This document shows positions 1 through 10,658 of a DNA stretch of 64,000 nucleotides, piece after piece. The stretch covers positions 82,922,705 through 82,986,704 of the forward strand of contig CP136067.1 of the NCBI GenBank assembly GCA_032622095.1. Direction: 5' to 3'. The position numbers and the translations under genes were made by a program. The stretch's first letter is position 1; each line of letters starts with the position of its first letter. Source of the stretch: Siphonodentalium dalli (taxonomy: Eukaryota > Mollusca > Scaphopoda > Gadilida > Siphonodentaliidae). The notes below the pieces were generated by a model. It was not told where the DNA came from and searched no databases. It saw only the letters and a list, made by a program, of their open reading frames with translations.

Positions 1-904
1 TAAAATCAACATATTTCGACAACTTTAGGGGACTTCCGCGAATTCGGGGACTTCCGCAAATAGTCCGCAAATAGCGACCCACTGCGAATGGAAAACCCCA
101 TTATCTATTTATAAAATACGCAGCAAACCACAGCTTTCTAAAATCTGTAGAACAGTATACACCGGGGGCGTTAATAATATACACCGCACGCCTCAATGAA
201 CGTCTCAATCAAAATGTAGCTTTATACTTAATGCGTTAATTTTATGCTGAGCCGTCAATGTAATGATAAAGAATAAGGCACGTCAAAGCGGTTTAGTGAT
301 GGGATTGTATTGTGTAGGATAGATTGTTTTCATTTAAAACATTTCTCCAATAAATTGGGCTGAAATCTAAGATGGCTGTTGGTGGCCACGTTTTCAACGA
401 ATTTCGGACAAAAATATGGCTCCCACCTAGAGGCCACCCCGAAGTACCATGTGGAGTTCAGGTCATGATCGGGTGAGTTATGTGGCCTGTGATGTGCGCC
501 AAACTGTTGATGGAGCACGCACGCACGTACAACGGGCGGACGACGGACGCCAACCCATAGCAATAGCAGTGAGCTAAAATGTACATGGAAACTATTTGCT
601 ACTTTCTACGATTTAAAAGGAAATATGACTCATCTGTACTGCTAACCGTGCTAAGTACATGTACCCACATAAACAACAAATCTCGTGCTAACATTTGCCA
701 AGAAAAGAAACTAACAAAAGTCGGAATGTATACAATGTTATCACTTGCCACTATCCTTTGATCTGTCAATAATTAGAGATCTGATTGACAGTGCGTCATT
801 TTCAACTTCATGGATTGTTCTGTTCGGAAATAATATCAGTGTATCGCTCGTTTCACTTCTATCTTATATTTATGGTGGTTCTACTGTGAATGGCGGATTT
901 AATT

Positions 905-1058
905 ATAAGATGTAACCCTTGTTTGGATTAAGGTTATGAGTTATATCCGCAAAGTTTGAAAACAAATGTTCTATAGCTCACTAAGTTATAGAATTTGTCA
1001 TCAAACTTTTCGGTTATAACAGCATAACCTTAATCGAAACAAGAGTTATTTCTTAAAG
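905..1058. mobile_element. Short foldback (MITE-like) element
   Basis: The two halves pair along about 65 bases each: TTGTTTGGATTAAGGTTATG near 920 is mirrored by the complement of CATAACCTTAATCGAAACAA near 1023, with an 11-base loop near 983. No coding capacity. No clear target duplication was found. Confidence 0.7.
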
Positions 1059-1066
1059 GGTAGTAA

Positions 1067-1844
1067 TTTAAACTTCGAACAGTATCAAAGTTATTTAGCA
1101 GCTTCACCGAGACATTTATGTTGTGCGCCCGAGAGGAAACAGGTCTCCACCTCTTCTTTAAATGTTTTCGATTTATAGTAGAATAAAATTGTTCTTTACC
1201 AGTTCAATAATGATGTGAATAATCCACATAAAATGTACCACACAAAACCTGGGCCAGTTTAACGAATCAAGGCCGGTTGTTGAACTTATTACCTGAATAT
1301 ATCCTATGGGAACTACTCGTTAATGAGTATTTAGTACAGAAAGGGAAATAGTATACATGTTAATGAATGCCTAAACCATTTGTTTGCCGTACATGGAGAG
1401 TTTGAGGTCACGATCGGGTGATCAACGTTTCAACATTTTCCCAAATATAAGTTGCTCACAAGACTTATTTCAAAATTATAACAAACTGGACATTACTTTT
1501 GAAGACAATATATACTATACTGGTGATAATAATAGATCCGTTTCTAAAATCTGATCGTAGTCATACTTCGGTGGGATTCTTATGCAGGAAATGGAAATAC
1601 ACATAGACATTAAAATTATGATCTAGTATACAAACTTCGTTATCAATTGACCATAATCCGTTCGGTAGGATTAATTATGGTAGAAAATATCGGCTAATAT
1701 AAATTATTTGATTGACAGTTGTAGAAATGTCCATTGGTTTGCAGATGTCGCTTTATTTCAGGCTGATTTAATGCTTGAATAAAAGGTCAGCAGACCACAG
1801 TGTCCCCCGAAAACGTGGCAAGTCGATGCCGCTTTGTTAAAGAA
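1067..1844. other. No gene recognised
   Basis: AT-rich sequence with no open frame of interest. The phrase CACGATCGGGTGA at about 1410 echoes CATGATCGGGTGA at about 464; nothing else stands out. Confidence 0.5.
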
Positions 1845-2242
1845 AAAGGTTAATAACTCCTAAATTTTTTTTTCTCCCATTATCTATATACATGTTGCAC
1901 ATCTCCAATATGTGGGTAACAATACTCTGAAGTTTCAAATCTCTACGATCAAAACTGCAGGAGGAGTTGATTACACCATGAAGATACCCTCATACAGAAA
2001 ATTATAAAATATGTTGAAATTTTCTAAGTCGAAAAGGGTTAATAACTCTGTTAAAAATAATTGTTCCGTCATCTATATACATGTTGCACATCTTCAATAT
2101 ATGGGCAACAATATTATGAAGTTTCAAATCTCTGTAGGAGGAGATGATTACACCATGAAGGTACTCAAAAGTGTGACGGACGGACGCACGGACGGACGGA
2201 GCCCGTTTCTATAGTCCCCCAAAAATAAATTTTTCGGGGGAC
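1845..2242. repeat. Non-autonomous repeat with duplicated ~160-bp unit
   Basis: Two diverged copies (about 1845-1995 and 2025-2160) share GTTAATAACTC, CTATATACATGTTGCACATC, GAAGTTTCAAATCTCT and GATTACACCATGAAG. They are followed by a (GACG)n-rich stretch and a short hairpin, AGTCCCCCAAAAAT facing TTTTTCGGGGGAC. The hairpin end suggests a Helitron-like or other non-autonomous element. No protein is encoded. Confidence 0.55.
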
Positions 2243-2795
2243 AAAAAGCAAGCCACCATGACGTAACATTAATGGTATACGTTCACACATGGGCACATTT
2301 ACCGGGCAATTTTGTAGGCAATTCGTGCTAAAAGGATGCAGAATTATATCATGTCAGTATATATGCTATACATGTATATGCGTACCTGGAACTTTATCAT
2401 ATGCACAGTGTAATTCCTTATGTTATAACTGACAGTTGCCCGAAATTAGCATTCATCTATCTGGTGAAAGTCCACTTTGCAATTACTTGTGGCATTTCAT
2501 GCTCTAAATAAGCGATAACAGAATAGAATAATCATATTCTGTGTTTTCCTCACTAAACTTACAAAGCAAATATAGCTCATGCAACGATGTTCCTTATTCA
2601 GGTATATGTAATGGTGTATCCCAACCATCATTTTAACATATCCATTGTTGTGGTTCATTCTTTAATTATAATTATGCCCCATTGAAATTGTCACATATTA
2701 CTAAACAGGTTTTAAAGATCCCCAGTCCCCAGTCCGATTTGGTACCAATATTGACAACATTTCATAAGCCGTATTATAAGTTACAGTGCCGCCAG

Positions 2796-2871
2796 TTGTC
2801 TGGTATAGCGTGGTATCAGACGAGGTGGCCAATATTGGTCCCACCGAGCCTGGTACCACGCTGTACCTGAA
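2796..2871. repeat. Short palindrome centred on CCAATATTGG
   Basis: A hairpin with arms of about 35 bases. TGGTATAGCGTGGTATCAGA pairs imperfectly with the complement of CTGGTACCACGCTGTACCTG. Because it is palindromic, short ORFs on both strands read almost the same peptide (AWYQ.RW), which is an artefact and not a gene. Confidence 0.65.
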
Positions 2872-3489
2872 AACTGGAGACAATATTTACCATGTCGACA
2901 TTTTGTAACCGCGTCACAAATGGAAATGCTAACGATGTAAATAAAACACCCAGTAATACAACCCACTCCCAACGTCTGATGTATGAAGCGGACAAAAATA
3001 GATAACCCAGAGTGTTTTCCCCAATCAATATTGTTTCCATATCGCTGATATCACCACAAGTGTGATCTTATTGATTTCAGTCATGTATGTTTGGTTGAAC
3101 AAAAGTTATATATATAGTTGTCGTTTTCAATGAAAGGAACACAATATGATGTCAGAATTGTGTACTTGATCTGGTACTCTATATACTGGTGGAACTTAAA
3201 CAGGGACACAGTTCTTCTGATTTGTGCTTTCAAAGTCGCTTTTATGTATTGTGGATTACAACCTACAATGTATGGATGGTACAATTATTTAGCACTTGTA
3301 ATCCTGACTGGCAGTTGAGAATATTCATTGTATTATTTGTTACTTCTGTTCGGGACTGGCTGTTTCGACGGACACGCGATATCACATGCAAGTTCCGACT
3401 CGAAGCGGAGGGAAACAAGAGTATATTTAATATTTAAAAGACTTTCGGTTTAGTGACATGATATATATATATTATCGCGGCAGTCAATT

Positions 3490-3568
3490 GATCTGAAAGA
3501 AGTGTGCAACATTGCTATAACGCCATCTCTTCACATAAGAAGGGTGCCACGCATAATTGAACTTCCCA
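3490..3568 (+). repeat. Fragment matching the Harbinger-like region at 6545-6620
   Basis: About 75 bp starting TCTGAAAGAAGTGTGCAACA is nearly identical to 6545-6620, which lies inside a decayed Harbinger transposase. This looks like a second, tiny copy of that element. A small hairpin (TCGCTGGATCAA facing TTGATCCAGCGA) follows at about 3587-3630. Confidence 0.55.
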
Positions 3569-3787
3569 AGTTGAAGAGGTCAAGTCGCTGGATCAACGAG
3601 CCGCCACAAGCCTCTAGTTTGATCCAGCGATCTTACCTTTTCAACGAAACCTTGATGCGAAGCCAAGATCAATTACTGCAGCGATAACAGGTTTATTACA
3701 TGACATGTTTTTTTTATTTTAAAAGCACAATTTCTGTCATGAATTATGAAATGAAATTCCATGTAGGCCAATAGTATAACAATAATA

Positions 3788-4317
3788 CAGTACCAGTCAG
3801 AAGAAGTGGTATATATTGAGGCGCGCCTTTATTGCGATATTGAGCGCGCTTAATTTCTAAAAAGGCGCGCTTATAGCGTAATACCAAAAATCTTCCGCGC
3901 TTATTATTGCGATATTGAGCGCAGAATATTGCGATATTAAGCGCGCATTGTCACAATATTGGGCGCGACAAATTATCATACAGACCCGATAGTGTTATAT
4001 TTATATTAGATACATTTTGTGTACATATAGTATTTACAACTATAATTATATACCAATCTAAAACATTGTCTCTATTTATGCCAAACAATATAGAAGAAGC
4101 AATAATTTGCTTTAAATGTCACAATTTTGAGCGCAAGATGTCACAGTGTTAAGCGCGCGACATAGCAATATTAAGCGCGAAATATTGCGATATTAAGCAC
4201 AAAATACTGCAATAATATCGCAAGCGGCGCGCTTATAGCGTTTCAACTTGCAATATTATTGCGATATTGGGCGCGAACATAGCGCGCTTAATATATCACT
4301 TCTTTTGACTGGTACAG
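3788..4317. mobile_element. 530-bp TIR element full of GCGATATTGAGCGCG-type repeats
   Basis: Terminal inverted repeats are ACCAGTCAGAAGAAGTGGTA on the left and the complement of TATCACTTCTTTTGACTGGT on the right. TA dinucleotides flank both ends (3786-3787 and 4318-4319), as in Tc1/mariner-type insertions. The interior is not coding. It consists of many variants of GCGATATTGAGCGCG and CGCGCTTATAGCG, unusually CpG-rich in an AT-rich setting. The superfamily assignment rests only on the TA flanks. Confidence 0.7.
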
Positions 4318-4494
4318 TACTCAGGGAATTATATGTTTGTATAATAAATAGTCCAGCTTGTTATGGACACGCGCAATATGCGAGATAGAGAAGGGTGCCA
4401 TGACATCGGATCAAACTGTAGCTGATCCGATGGTCGGGAAATGATCGCTTTACTATAGTGGTATTGGGGGGGAAACGATAAGTTAGTACTCAGG

Positions 4495-4797
4495 CGCTAT
4501 GCCAACCTGAGGAATGTAGCATTCTACTAATATCGCCGAAAAGTTAAAAGAAATCGACCATACCACTCCATGGAAAACATCGTCTGAACTACGCTCAATT
4601 GTAACTATTTACACCAGTTTCGGGACCCAACTATTGGCGATAAACTAACGCAAACGATTTCGACATTGGGAGTCATTGCATTTAATTAATACATATGAAT
4701 GACGATGTGTGTTGTCAATTTGGATTAATATTCGTAAAAATAATAACTTTGAGCAAGAATATTCTCTATTTCAATTTGATCACCCTACCGGAGTGTT
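4495..4797. repeat. Dispersed repeat, copy 1 (partner at 17930-18227)
   Basis: Roughly 300 bp alignable by eye with 17930-18227. Shared words include GTAGCATTCTACTAA, GATAAACTAACGCA, GACGATGTGTGTTGT, TTTGGATTAATATT and ACCGGAGTGTTT. Both copies have the same orientation. Family unknown; neither copy has a reading frame. Confidence 0.65.
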
Positions 4798-4799
4798 TC

Positions 4800-5605
4800 A
4801 CATCAATCTAACATCAATCGTATGGCACAGGCATCGCGAAAATCCACAAAAATGTTCCATCCGTAATAATACGGCGAAAACCATCACAAACGCTCGACAT
4901 TGAGAACGCTCTTTATTATCTTCGCTTTTGAGCGACCTAATCATGGACGCTCTTTATAAGAATACGAATACGATTAGTTTTATTGGTCAATCAAGACACC
5001 CTTTCAGGTAGAACAATTGCTCTTAAAAATGTAACATAAAGGAAATAAAGTGATAATTATGATTATGTTCATTAGTGTGAAATAATAGTGTGAAATTATT
5101 CCTCATCCTGCCCTCTAAAACATGTAGTACTAAGAGTGGGTACTCCCGAATGGGTACCTCCACACAAATCTCCGCAGCAAAAGTTATGGAGTTGCAAATA
5201 TTTCTGGGTGTGACTTTGTGCAGTATTGAAAACAATACACATTTATCTGGCGGGTCGGAATGGAATTTGTTCTGTAGAATGTTGATTTATTTATTTTTAA
5301 TTTTTTGATTGGTTTTTCAAAACTATGTCAAGTGTTGTATTTCCCGAAAGAAATAGAAAATAGATTATAGCACAATGAGTATTTACCAAGCCCAGCCCAG
5401 TTAAATGTTATGTCTGTTTAATTATATGGCTGCTTTAGTTCCTCGACAATTGGCTCATATATAACCCCCGATTGGTAGACCCGCATGGCAACCCCCATCT
5501 AAAACCGATCACCCAACCTCCTCCCAAAGTACGAATAATTGTATTGGCCAATCAAGACACCCTTTCTGGCAGAACAATTACTCTTAAAAATGTAACATAT
5601 AACAT
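4800..5605. other. No gene recognised; short duplicate words
   Basis: AATCAAGACACCCTTTC and AACAATTGCTCTTAAAAATG occur at 4988-5030 and again at 5549-5595, giving a ~50-bp pair about 560 bp apart. No coding signal. Confidence 0.5.
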
Positions 5606-5607
5606 AT

Positions 5608-5832
5608 TATAAGAGACGGTCATTAGCATTTTTGCTGGGCTGGCAAAAAGTTCTTTACGTGTGAAAAAAAGTCCTATTTGAACTCATGGGTCAGATCTAA
5701 TTATTTTTCTGGCATAGACATGAAATGAGCAGTTGGTCGAATAGATCGAGTGATCTTCTCCTTCACCACTGCCATATAGAACACGAACATATGATGATTT
5801 TATTATGTCAAATAGGATAGTACACCTTTAAG
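5608..5832. repeat. Three-member dispersed repeat, copy 1
   Basis: Shares with 27733-27946 and 53064-53323 the core words TTTTTGCTGGGCTG, CATGGGTCAGATCTAA, TTTTCTGGCATAGA, a GTCAAAT(A/G)GGA block and the end ACACCTTTAA. No coding capacity. It could be a MITE or SINE; no box B was recognised. Confidence 0.55.
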
Positions 5833-5924
5833 CATCTGGTTAGAAACTGATTACTTGGTTACTTTCGCTTACTGCATGACCTTCCAACAAAACGTTACTT
5901 GCAACGCCTTAATCCGATTAAAGG

Positions 5925-6075
5925 ACAATTCACACAGGGCGCGAGCGAGCAATTTTACTACCGTTTTCTGTCGCCCGCGGCGGTTCAAGTATTTTATATT
6001 CACACCGAAAGCGATTGAATCGCTTCGTCGCGCCCGATAGTCGTGTATAAATAATCGTTTGGGTGCATCATTTTC
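5925..6075. mobile_element. Terminal inverted repeat of a Harbinger-like element
   Basis: AAAGGACAATTCACACAGGG and TATATTCACACCGAAAGCGA with the TCGCTTCGTCGCGC block recur at 57964-58090, inverted at 60655-60712, and in part at 17280-17345 and 59985-60120. Lying directly upstream of a Harbinger transposase remnant, it is probably that element's left end. No right end was found near 7 kb. Confidence 0.65.
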
Positions 6076-6101
6076 GGTCACCAAGCCGACACGAGTCCAC
6101 G

Positions 6102-6965
6102 ATGGATGCTGTCAATAACCGAGCTAGGTGTTTGAAAAAGCGGAAATCTATTGCTGTGTGGCTTTTACTGCTATTTAGGAACCGAATCGAAAGTCAGAGG
6201 CGATTATGAGCGCACCCTTTGGACAAAAAAGGGACTTATTGGGATAAATTCAAACAGTATTTTCTCATGGGAGTGAACAACCTGGACCAGCTGCGTTGGC
6301 AACTGGAGCTGTCTATTTTAAAACAAAACACCAACATTCGCCAAGCAGTGCCCCCCCCCCCCGAAGAACGCCTGGAAGGATGATTAAGATATTTGGTATC
6401 TGGTGAATCATTCCGTACCATATGCTGCTGGATTCAGTTTGGGGCACTCAACGGTTCAAAAAAATTGTGCTCGAGACATGTGTAGTAAGTTGGGATGTCC
6501 TGCACGGTACCAGAACCCACAGCTGAGATCCAAGAAGCGTCGCTCTGAAAGAAGTGTGCAACATTGCTATAACGCCATCTCTTCACGGAAGAAGGGTGCC
6601 ACGCATAATGGAACTTCACAAACTGCATTAGTTCCCTCGATGGAAAGCATATTCTAATAACTGCACCGCCAAATTCCGGAACAAAATTATGGAACCACAA
6701 ATGGTACTTCTCTCCTGTTTTAAAAGCTCGGGAGTCCAACTTGAGGAAAGGATTGCATTCTGGTTCGATGCGCATTCCGCCTGATGCACCATTGCCCGGA
6801 AACAATCAAGACGAGTCAGTGCCTTTTGTAATCGTTACATGAGGCGTTTTCCCCTAAAATCCTATCTGATGAAACCATATCCATGTCGGAATTTGACCAA
6901 AGAGCAAAAAATCTACTACAGACTTTCGACAACACCGGGTTATCGAAATATGCATGTGTGATCCT
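6102..6965 (+). pseudogene. PIF/Harbinger transposase pseudogene
   Basis: Segments scattered over three + frames read as a HARBI1-like DDE transposase. They are an IRQAVPPPEERL...LRYLVSGESFR block near 6337-6411, GFSLGHSTVQK near 6431, WNFTNCISSLDGKHI near 6617 (the DGKH block carries the first catalytic Asp), GSMRIPPDAPLPG near 6766, KSYLMKPYP near 6860, and LTKEQKIYYRLS near 6897. At least four frameshifts, a stop and a poly-C tract (6351-6362) break it, so it cannot be functional. The family assignment uses established motifs of DDE_Tnp_4 nucleases; the exact limits are uncertain. Confidence 0.75.
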
Positions 6966-7138
6966 CACCCAGAGATATGAGATTTTTTAGGTACAAATTC
7001 ACCTAAATCAATAAAATGTGGACATACTTGTAAAGGCGGCTGTAGTTTGACATAATTTCATCTTATCAAGATAGGATGATGTGTCTTCGTTCGATGCGAC
7101 GGCAGCAAACAGTATTATTGAAGATGTTCGACGACGTG

Positions 7139-7156
7139 GGGGGGGGGGGGGGGGGG
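7139..7156. repeat. Poly-G tract
   Basis: A run of 18 G. It could form a G-quadruplex; otherwise it is a simple repeat prone to sequencing slippage. Confidence 0.9.
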
Positions 7157-7332
7157 CACTGACAGAAGACAAACAGCTCTGTCCAAGGTCACATATATAT
7201 TATGCACACAATAATACACACCGAATCTGTATTCCCCTCGTGATTGTACCCCACCTCACCAAACCAACCTAACCCCAACATTGACAAAATTAAACGACCA
7301 ACCAAAATACATATTATGCACATAACAAAGCA

Positions 7333-7333
<1 letters not shown>

Positions 7334-7397
<64 letters not shown>
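7334..7397. repeat. (AT)n microsatellite
   Basis: About 30 uninterrupted AT dinucleotides. Open frames over it (YIYIYI...) are artefacts. Confidence 0.95.
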
Positions 7398-7400
<3 letters not shown>

Positions 7401-7984
7401 GCACGAGTGTTCTACGCGCGCACATGTCAATATTTGATTTCGATGAGCATTAAACGATCCATATTTCCGAGAAGTTCCCGACTATATCAATTCCGAAAGA
7501 GGTCGCGTTTCACCACAAGAGGATATGACATGTGTCACTTGATATCAATGGACTAATCTTTTGATAAATGTTGTTCAGTTGGTGAATTTATTGTATCATG
7601 CTTATTTATATCAAAAACGTCTTTGGAACGATCTAGTTTCGTTATATTCTTTATCATTTCACTTGATTGCAACCATAATTATATAGAACCAGATATGTTC
7701 TCGTGCCCAAATATAATTTACCAGCCGCAGAAGGCCAATAAAGTAGATTATTCGGGCCATGATCTTGGTTCTTTACAAGGAATACTCTAACCATAGTAAT
7801 CTAAAGTGGAAGTTCAATCACGATGAACCACAAACTGAAATGTTTCAGCTATATACCAGTCTTTGGCCCGACCAGAATTCGAAGGGTAGTCCACGGCGGC
7901 TGCTGGGCTAGTTGTAGATTTTTTGCTTTTTTTACGGCAACTCAAATAAAAAAACAACCTATTGCTCGTAATAATGATGACTCA

Positions 7985-9095
7985 CCAAGTTCCAATAATG
8001 CTGTGGTATTCCCTCAGTTCTTGGCTTTGACCCAACTGTGAAAAGACCTTCTATCTTTTTCGTTGATAAATGGCTACAAAGCATTTCTGGACAATTGTAA
8101 TATGTTAAACCAATCAGGACTGGGACAATAAGTGGCTCTCTCTTGATATGGTGTTCAAAGAAAGTTCAATATGATGCTCTGCTGCGGTTATTGCACAGAC
8201 TCCAGTGTTACTCTTCACAATACATTGAATTGTAGCAGAGCTGTGTTGCGATCCGGCGAAATAGCTGATTCTTCTGAGTCAGAGATATTGGCTGAATTAG
8301 ACAACACAGAGAGTTACAGAAGTCCGTAGATTTACGAAGACAGTTGATGGTCAAAAAGTTCAGTTGAACAGTTATCTCCTGACCTTCAATCGGTGCCAAC
8401 ATCCACCGATATTGAATGTTGGGTGTATGAAGATGGATTTAAGTACATATGTTCCAACCACATTGCGATGTTTTAAATGTCAGGAGTATGGTAATGACCA
8501 GGAACATTGTAAAAGTAAAGAAACTATAATTATGTGCACGATGTTCTATTTCTGGTCACGATCATAAAGATTGTATGAATCAATTTGCCAAGGTTCACAC
8601 GCTGAATGGATCGTTCTTGTCCCATTTGGGACTATGAATTCAAGATTCAACGATGTAAAGCTGAGACGAATCTGTCGTATATAGATGCTAAGAAAATAGT
8701 TGGTCCTCGACCATCCATTCCACAGGTCACATACTCAGCAATCGCGTCTTCTAAAAGGTGTTTCGATGCCAGCACCCAGACAGAGAGTAAAACTCGTCAG
8801 CATATCACTACATATAGCAAAACAAGTTGAGCAGGCTATCGATACAGCTACTGTCGATACATTTCCTCCGAAACAATCTATGCAACTTGATCCTATTGTT
8901 CCAAAAGAAAAATCGCCCGTTGTTTTGAAACAAAGATCGCCAAAGTCACTCAAACTCAGAGGTACATCTTTGAGCTTTCAAAATTTGACCGCATGCTTGA
9001 AGAGAAACGGTTAACTCTCAAAGACATGAAACAGTATTTGTGGATCGAGGCTGTCGGGTGACATTCTGTCTCACCCACCCGACCATCAACTTGAC
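7985..9095 (+). pseudogene. LINE ORF1 (gag-like, zinc-knuckle) pseudogene
   Basis: Broken + strand frames give a KRPSIFFVDKWLQSISG start, a SRAVLRSGEIADSSESEILAE block, and then TYVPTTLRCFKCQEYG with a CX2CX4-type zinc knuckle near 8450-8520 followed by a second degenerate one. The order (RNA-binding core, YVP.PLRC, CCHC knuckles, LSYIDAKKIV) is that of ORF1 of Jockey-superfamily LINEs, which bind their own RNA. Frameshifts occur near 8030, 8330 and 8550. No ORF2 follows; a 3' tail does (9100-9501), so the element has lost its reverse transcriptase or is a non-autonomous derivative. Confidence 0.72.
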
Positions 9096-9099
9096 GCAT

Positions 9100-9501
9100 T
9101 GATAAAGGTTCGTGCGCGATTCACCAACTATTATATAAATACCTCCTCACTGCACAATCTGATTTTAAAAGTTACTTTATATATTTCGATGTGGATCCTT
9201 GGTAATTTCGTGTTCTTTAGTCGCTATTTATTATCTATTCTTGAACTACCTTATACGTTTTATAGTATGATTGCACACTAGTCAGTTCTTGAATTGATAT
9301 TCCTGACTCCAACTGGAAACATTCCTCTTGGGTGCTTTTATTTGTACATAGCTCATCATTGCATTGTGTTAATCTAATCCATTGTCTGATTTATCTACAC
9401 AGTTGCTTCGCTATGATCTTTTTTGATACCTTATGCTGTTCTTGGTCGTGATATGGCCTAGCGGCTAAACGACGTTAAACCCTCAATCAATCAATCAGTC
9501 A
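9100..9501 (+). mobile_element. LINE 3' region ending in (AATC)n
   Basis: An AT-rich untranslated stretch ends in TATGGCCTAGCGGCTAAACG followed by ACGTTAAACCC and CAATCAATCAATCA at 9481-9501. A tail of this kind (GACGTTAAAC plus a tetranucleotide run) is recurrent at 3' ends of molluscan LINEs. It follows the ORF1 remnant in the right orientation. Confidence 0.6.
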
Positions 9502-9539
9502 TTGAAATTTCAGAAGTTCTGTCATGGAATATATATATA

Positions 9540-9835
9540 TATCGAAAATATATGCACTAACGCCCATGCTAGACTTTCCCAAAGGAGCAAACTGAGATAT
9601 ATTCTCAACCGCCAGACGCTCGAATCATTATACTTATCGCACGTTCGTCCATTAATAGAATATGCTATAGTTGTGTGTGATTTAGAGCACCTGATTATTT
9701 AAAAGACTAGATGGAAGCCGTGCATATAGTTACAGGGTCCCGGGTGATCGTGGACGGCTGCATTTAGGGACACCGTCTCCCAATCAAATCATGCAGGTTG
9801 TTGTTTTTTGTCTGTCGGAGTGGGCGAAGTCTAAC
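9540..9835 (+). pseudogene. LINE reverse transcriptase C-terminal fragment
   Basis: Encodes RLSQRSKLRYILNRQTLESL followed by SHVRPLIEYA, the thumb region seen after the RT domain in Jockey/CR1-type LINEs (compare LRRFKYSLSANTLETIYKNY in the LINE at 15 kb). After a stop the frame continues as an LDGSRAYSYRVPG-like stretch. Truncated at both ends. Confidence 0.6.
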
Positions 9836-10044
9836 GTCGATGGAAATGGCGATTACTAAAATATGTCTGTGGATATGATGATTGTACAGTCTCGAATAAT
9901 CGCCTATGGAGAATCGCGAATGGAACACCGGATGACTGAGACACCGCCTGCTGGTTCTATAACGAGCTCGTCATCACCTTCGGCACCTGCGCACTGGACG
10001 AAAAGTGAGCTTTACAGATATGGCGATTTTACGTATTTTCCATG

Positions 10045-10256
10045 TGTAATGCGTCTTCGTATATATTTATACTCACTCTACCATACCGCCTGCTTCTCTT
10101 ATTCTCTTCTCTTAACTTTCTTTATCTATCTTATCTTATCTATTCCCTGTCTCTTTCCCGTTCAGCTTTGGTCACTAGGACGTAACAACTACATACGTTC
10201 GCTTCTGTTCGTCCCGTAGATGGTATGCACGTCGATGGTTGATCATAGCGGTTACA
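10045..10256 (-). repeat. 3' LTR of the Ty3/gypsy element
   Basis: 212 bp sharing TCTTCGTATATATTTAT, CATACCGCCTGCTT, TTCCCTGTCTCTTTCCCGTT and GATGGTATGCACG with the other LTR. Starts TGTAAT and ends GTTACA on the + strand. Confidence 0.88.
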
Positions 10257-10658
10257 CACCGCCGCCCTTCACAAGAACATGACCTCATGTTCTTATCATA
10301 AAACACAACTGTACACCGTCCTTATTTTAGACAGGGTGAAAGTCTATACAATAAATAAAATTATTACAACTGTACACTGTCCAATCAGATAGATAATATT
10401 TGCCACAGGGCTAAATCTGTATATTTAAAAGGTTACAACTATGGTAACTATATAAACTACTCATAACAGAGATACTGTTAGATTGCCAATAGGAATAAAC
10501 TTTAATCAAAGAGCCAATTTCTTCAACTGGTATGGATACACCTGCCAATGAAATAAACTACTAGGATAACTCATAATCCTGCAAATGGCTAGGGGTTTTC
10601 GTCAAACGACCGGCTCTGGTCCTTTAAGAAATCATCTGAGACAACCCTTGATTGTTGT

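Noticed and set aside
330-563. 77-codon - strand frame near the window start
   Set aside because: No domain, no splice signals, no repeat structure.
3118-3437. Two overlapping + frames with some aromatic-rich membrane-like sequence
   Set aside because: No family recognised, no splice context; one might be a LINE scrap (SRFYVLWITTYNVW), but evidence is too thin.
6434-6805. 123-codon - strand frame
   Set aside because: It is the antisense shadow of the Harbinger transposase pseudogene, whose motifs read on the + strand.
7189-7453. Frames on both strands reading YIYIYI repeats
   Set aside because: Produced by the (AT)n microsatellite; no start context or homology.
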